Of a DNA stretch of 64,000 nt, positions 59,938 through 64,000 are shown one piece after another. Every line of letters starts with the position of its first letter. The first letter of the stretch is position 1. The stretch is from assembly GCF_036669915.1 (NCBI RefSeq), contig NC_089325.1, forward strand, positions 9,549,231 through 9,613,230, read 5' to 3'. The DNA is from Pocillopora verrucosa (taxonomy: Eukaryota; Cnidaria; Anthozoa; Scleractinia; Pocilloporidae). The position numbers and the translations under genes were made by a program. The notes below the pieces were generated by a model. That model saw nothing but the letters and a program-made list of their open reading frames with translations, had not been told where the DNA came from and did not search any database.

Positions 59938-62534
59938 ACGCGTCACGCGCTGTGTGACTCGGTGTTAAGTTACGAGAGGAACTGCACGTTATAAGGAATA
60001 GTATAGGGAACGAAGTATGGTCGATTTACAACGATACATATTTCGAAATATGAACATTTTTCTCGTAAAATCAATAAAACTTACTCATACCCTGTGTATC
60101 CGTTGTATTTTCTGGCGATTTCTGCCGTTTTAAGCTTGCTTTACCATGACTGTTATTCACGTCATCTACTTTTATTATGTTGGTAAAATCTGTACAGTCA
60201 TCACACCAACCAACTCGCGCGCAAAGTAAGAAGACTATATTGAAGGCTTGAAATAATATTGCGATCGATTTTCATCAAGAAATGGGCCAGGAATATTCCA
60301 CAATAGTGCAAATAATCGTGAAGGCGGATCGCAGGAAAGCGATTGCGTGACGCTCGGTAAGCTGTAAGATGACATGTTATTATATACCAGACGTAAAAAC
60401 TCATCAGATTCTTAGTCTGTGTTTTGTACCTAGTCTGCAGTCTATATTTTGTATCCGGTCTACAGTCTGCTTTCTGCATTTTGTACTAACAGGTATCTGT
60501 GGCTCCAATACAGTTTATTTTTGGTTACATTTATTCGCAAAACACACATAATCTACCACAAAATACCTGTGAGTGAGGTAATTCGACATTTTCGTTCTTT
60601 CTCACATTAATATTCTTCTCTCCTTTTGTAAGAATGTAGACATCACTCACAATGTTTCAAGTAATCTACCCACCCTACAAAAAAGTACCTCTTGCATGCA
60701 TAGCATGTCTATGTTTTGAAACAGGTGTATGCCCTTGGCCAGACTTGAGCGCACTATTTCAGTATGCTAATCCAACACCCGTAGTATCACTACACTTAAT
60801 TCCAAGGATCCAGTACCATCCAGGTATCCCAGTTACCCTGCTCACAGGGTCTAGTTTTTTTTTTTTTTCCTCCGCCACAAAATGGAAAAATTGCGCAATA
60901 GTACCCAGAGGTCATTGGGCCCTCAACACCATGACACCTAACTGTGATCCAATGTGATCCAATGAGGGTGAAGATGTTCACATGCTGATCACGTGTTATC
61001 TTGATGATGATTGACGTTGTCATGCACGGACAGGTCCGGGTCACATGACGAGCACGAGATTTTCCTTTGCCGGTCGCTCTGTATTTCAACGTGTTTGGAT
61101 TACGATCACCTGAAGCGTTATAGCGCAAACGCTCGAAATACTTACAGACGCATACACAAGTCGTATTGTTCGCGGCCAGTCCACACTAAAAGATGTTATT
61201 GAGCAGTAATTTTGGACCGGATTGAGTCGCGAACTGTGTATCCGTTGTAGTTTCTGGTGATTTCTGCCGTTTTAAGCTTGCTTTACCATCACTGTTATTC
61301 ACATCATCTACTTTTATTACGTTGATAAAATCTGTACAGACATCACACAAACCAACTCGCGCACAAAATAAGAAGAGTATATTGAAGGCTTGAAATTATA
61401 TTACGATCGATTTTCATCAAGAAATGGGCCAGGAATTTTCCACAATAGTGCAAATAATCGTGAAGGCTGATCGAGGAAAAGCGATTGCGTGACGCTCGGT
61501 AAGCTGTAAGATGACATGTTATTATTTACCAGACGTAAAAACTCTTCAGATTCTCAGTCTGCATTTTATACCCACTCTGCAGTCTCCAGTCTATATTTTG
61601 TATCCGGTCTGCTGTCTGCATTTTGTACTAACAGGTATCTGTGGCACCAATACAGTTTATTTTTGGTTACATTTATTCGCACAACACACATAATCTACCA
61701 CAAAATACCTGTGTGTGAGGTAATTCGACATTTTCGTTCTTTTCCACGTTAATGCTCTTCTTTCCTTTTGTAAGAATGTAGACCACAAGTAATCCACCCA
61801 CCCTACAAAAAATAACTCTTGCATGCATAGCGTGCCTATGTTTTGAAATAGGTGTATGCCCTTAGCCAGACTTGAGCTCACTATTTCAGTATACTAACCC
61901 GACACCCGTAGTATCACTACACTTGATTCCAAGGATCCAGTACCATCCAGGTATCCCAGTTACCCTGCTCACAGGGTCTAGTTTCAGCTGAGGCTATAGA
62001 AATTGAGGATGTGGATGTGGATGTGGATCCCCAGACCAAAGGCTGTCAAACTGATAACTGTCTTGTGGTTGACAGGTCATGTCAAACAGATATGACCTTG
62101 GCAGATTTTGATCCTCAACATGGGTACATCCAATCCATTACTACTGAGCTCCACGACTGGAAAAAAAACTGCCTTGCAGTTGCAAATTTCTCAGAATGGA
62201 TTTAAAGATAATGATCAGAAAACAAAATTTTACTCGGGTTTACCCAGTTATTTAATGCTGATTCATGTTTTCAACCTGTTGACTCCTAAGATATCAACAA
62301 CTCCAATGAATGCACTGTGTCAGTTTCAAGAGTTTTTGTTGGTACTGATGAGACTTAAACTAAATCTACCTTTTCAAGATTTAGCATACCGTTTTGGAGT
62401 TTCGGCATCAACTGCTACAAGAATCTTCTATCGGTGGATACCTATAAAAAGACATTAAAAAATGAGATGAGCCCAGTGATTTTAGTCACACAAAAAAAAA
62501 CGTCTAAGAAAACTGAGGATCTTTTATTTCTTAC

Positions 62535-63816
<1,282 letters not shown>

Positions 63817-64000
63817 CTATTGGCGATAAACAAAAAAACAAACAGACAGACAAGTAAGAAGAATAGCAAAATGTTATCATAAATAGTAAAAAGACCTTTT
63901 GATAAAACTAATAATTGCTAACTAGGAAGTGAATTGCTTGATACACAACACACTTAATTCACCTTTTAGGCTTTAGATTTCACGTGTAGTGTCACGTGAC

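Larger units (their letters stand above)
54219..61983. repeat. Tandem array of five 1.1-1.8-kb units inside the transposon intron
   Basis: Unit starts (CCTCCGCCACAAAATGG) at 54219, 55394, 57219, 59063 and 60869; unit ends (CTCACAGGGTCTAGT) near 55321, 57130, 59055, 60855 and 61983. The outer units 1 and 5 are about 1.1 kb and almost identical to each other. The inner three are about 1.74-1.84 kb and carry an extra block of about 650 bp between GAGTCGCGAAC and CTGTGTATCCG. Poly-T tracts of variable length separate units. Short internal duplications (ACTAACTGTGATCCAATGAG) vary between units. No known RNA or protein family recognised. Confidence 0.93.
53388..62447 (+). pseudogene. THAP-domain / DDE (Harbinger-like) transposase gene, frameshifted and truncated
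   Basis: Exon 1 (53388-53610) and exon 2 (53691-53954) encode a THAP zinc finger: MPYMCVVKGC, FYRIPR, RRQWI, RVCGHHFVSG, then SPSALYDCTNPDWAPT and a Lys/Ser-rich linker. The donor at 53955 joins, in phase, the acceptor before 61988, 8 kb away beyond a tandem array. Exon 3 continues acidic sequence (EDVDVDVDPQ) with QTD motifs up to HDWK, where an eight-A run (62161-62168) breaks the frame; dropping one A from the count restores it. The remainder reads as the helix-turn-helix part of DDE_Tnp_4 proteins (FYSGLPSY, DLAYRFGVSASTATRIFYRW). At about 62447 the gene stops abruptly at CLPB intron sequence, so the catalytic DDE domain is missing. Inactive as transposase. Confidence 0.82.

Noticed and set aside
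54219..61983. CRISPR array, rDNA/5S cluster or spliced-leader RNA array
   Set aside because: Units are over 1 kb with no short repeat-spacer pattern. No 5S promoter boxes, rRNA blocks or convincing RNA gene were recognised in the units.

Overview
The window is nuclear DNA of an animal, most likely an anthozoan cnidarian such as a stony coral or relative. Genes are split by many short introns with GT/AG borders, the genome is AT-rich, and the encoded proteins are metazoan (NFXL1, ribosomal protein S3, CLPB with ankyrin repeats, VMA21). A GdhA-type NADP glutamate dehydrogenase with a mitochondrial leader and THAP/DDE transposon genes fit a cnidarian. The taxonomic call is inference; no species is claimed.

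Layout. (1) 383-22374, minus strand: NFXL1, rebuilt as 22 exons and 899 residues with every intron phase consistent. Its second intron (about 13.4 kb) holds, on the opposite strand, two tandem paralogous genes (11482-13515 and 16888-18939). Each encodes an unusual protein: von Willebrand A domain, papain-like cysteine peptidase and C-terminal zinc ribbon. (2) 22600-25286, plus strand: a PUB-domain protein, head-to-head with NFXL1. (3) 26168-29010, minus strand: RPS3, head-to-head with a small spliced gene of unknown function (29225-30775). (4) 32247-35636, plus strand: a two-exon NADP glutamate dehydrogenase whose first exon is a mitochondrial targeting peptide. (5) 36861-42994, minus strand: CLPB (ankyrin plus AAA+ mitochondrial disaggregase, 17 exons), head-to-head with VMA21 (43206-44715).

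(6) 45060-64000 is a rearranged, transposon-rich region. A second CLPB copy (45582-51795) has lost four ankyrin exons without losing frame, and its C-terminus now runs into a terminal-inverted-repeat element. Then come a 1.44-kb inverted-repeat insertion, a large foldback palindrome, a THAP/DDE transposase pseudogene (53388-62447) whose intron carries a five-unit 1.1-1.8-kb tandem array, and a third CLPB fragment (62535-63816) fused to the broken transposon.

How the genes relate. Three of the gene pairs share bidirectional promoters of nearly equal size (225, 214 and 211 bp between start codons). Most single-copy genes are housekeeping: translation, mitochondrial proteostasis, V-ATPase assembly, nitrogen metabolism. 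The novel part is the pair of VWA-peptidase-zinc-ribbon genes and the lineage-specific growth of the CLPB family.
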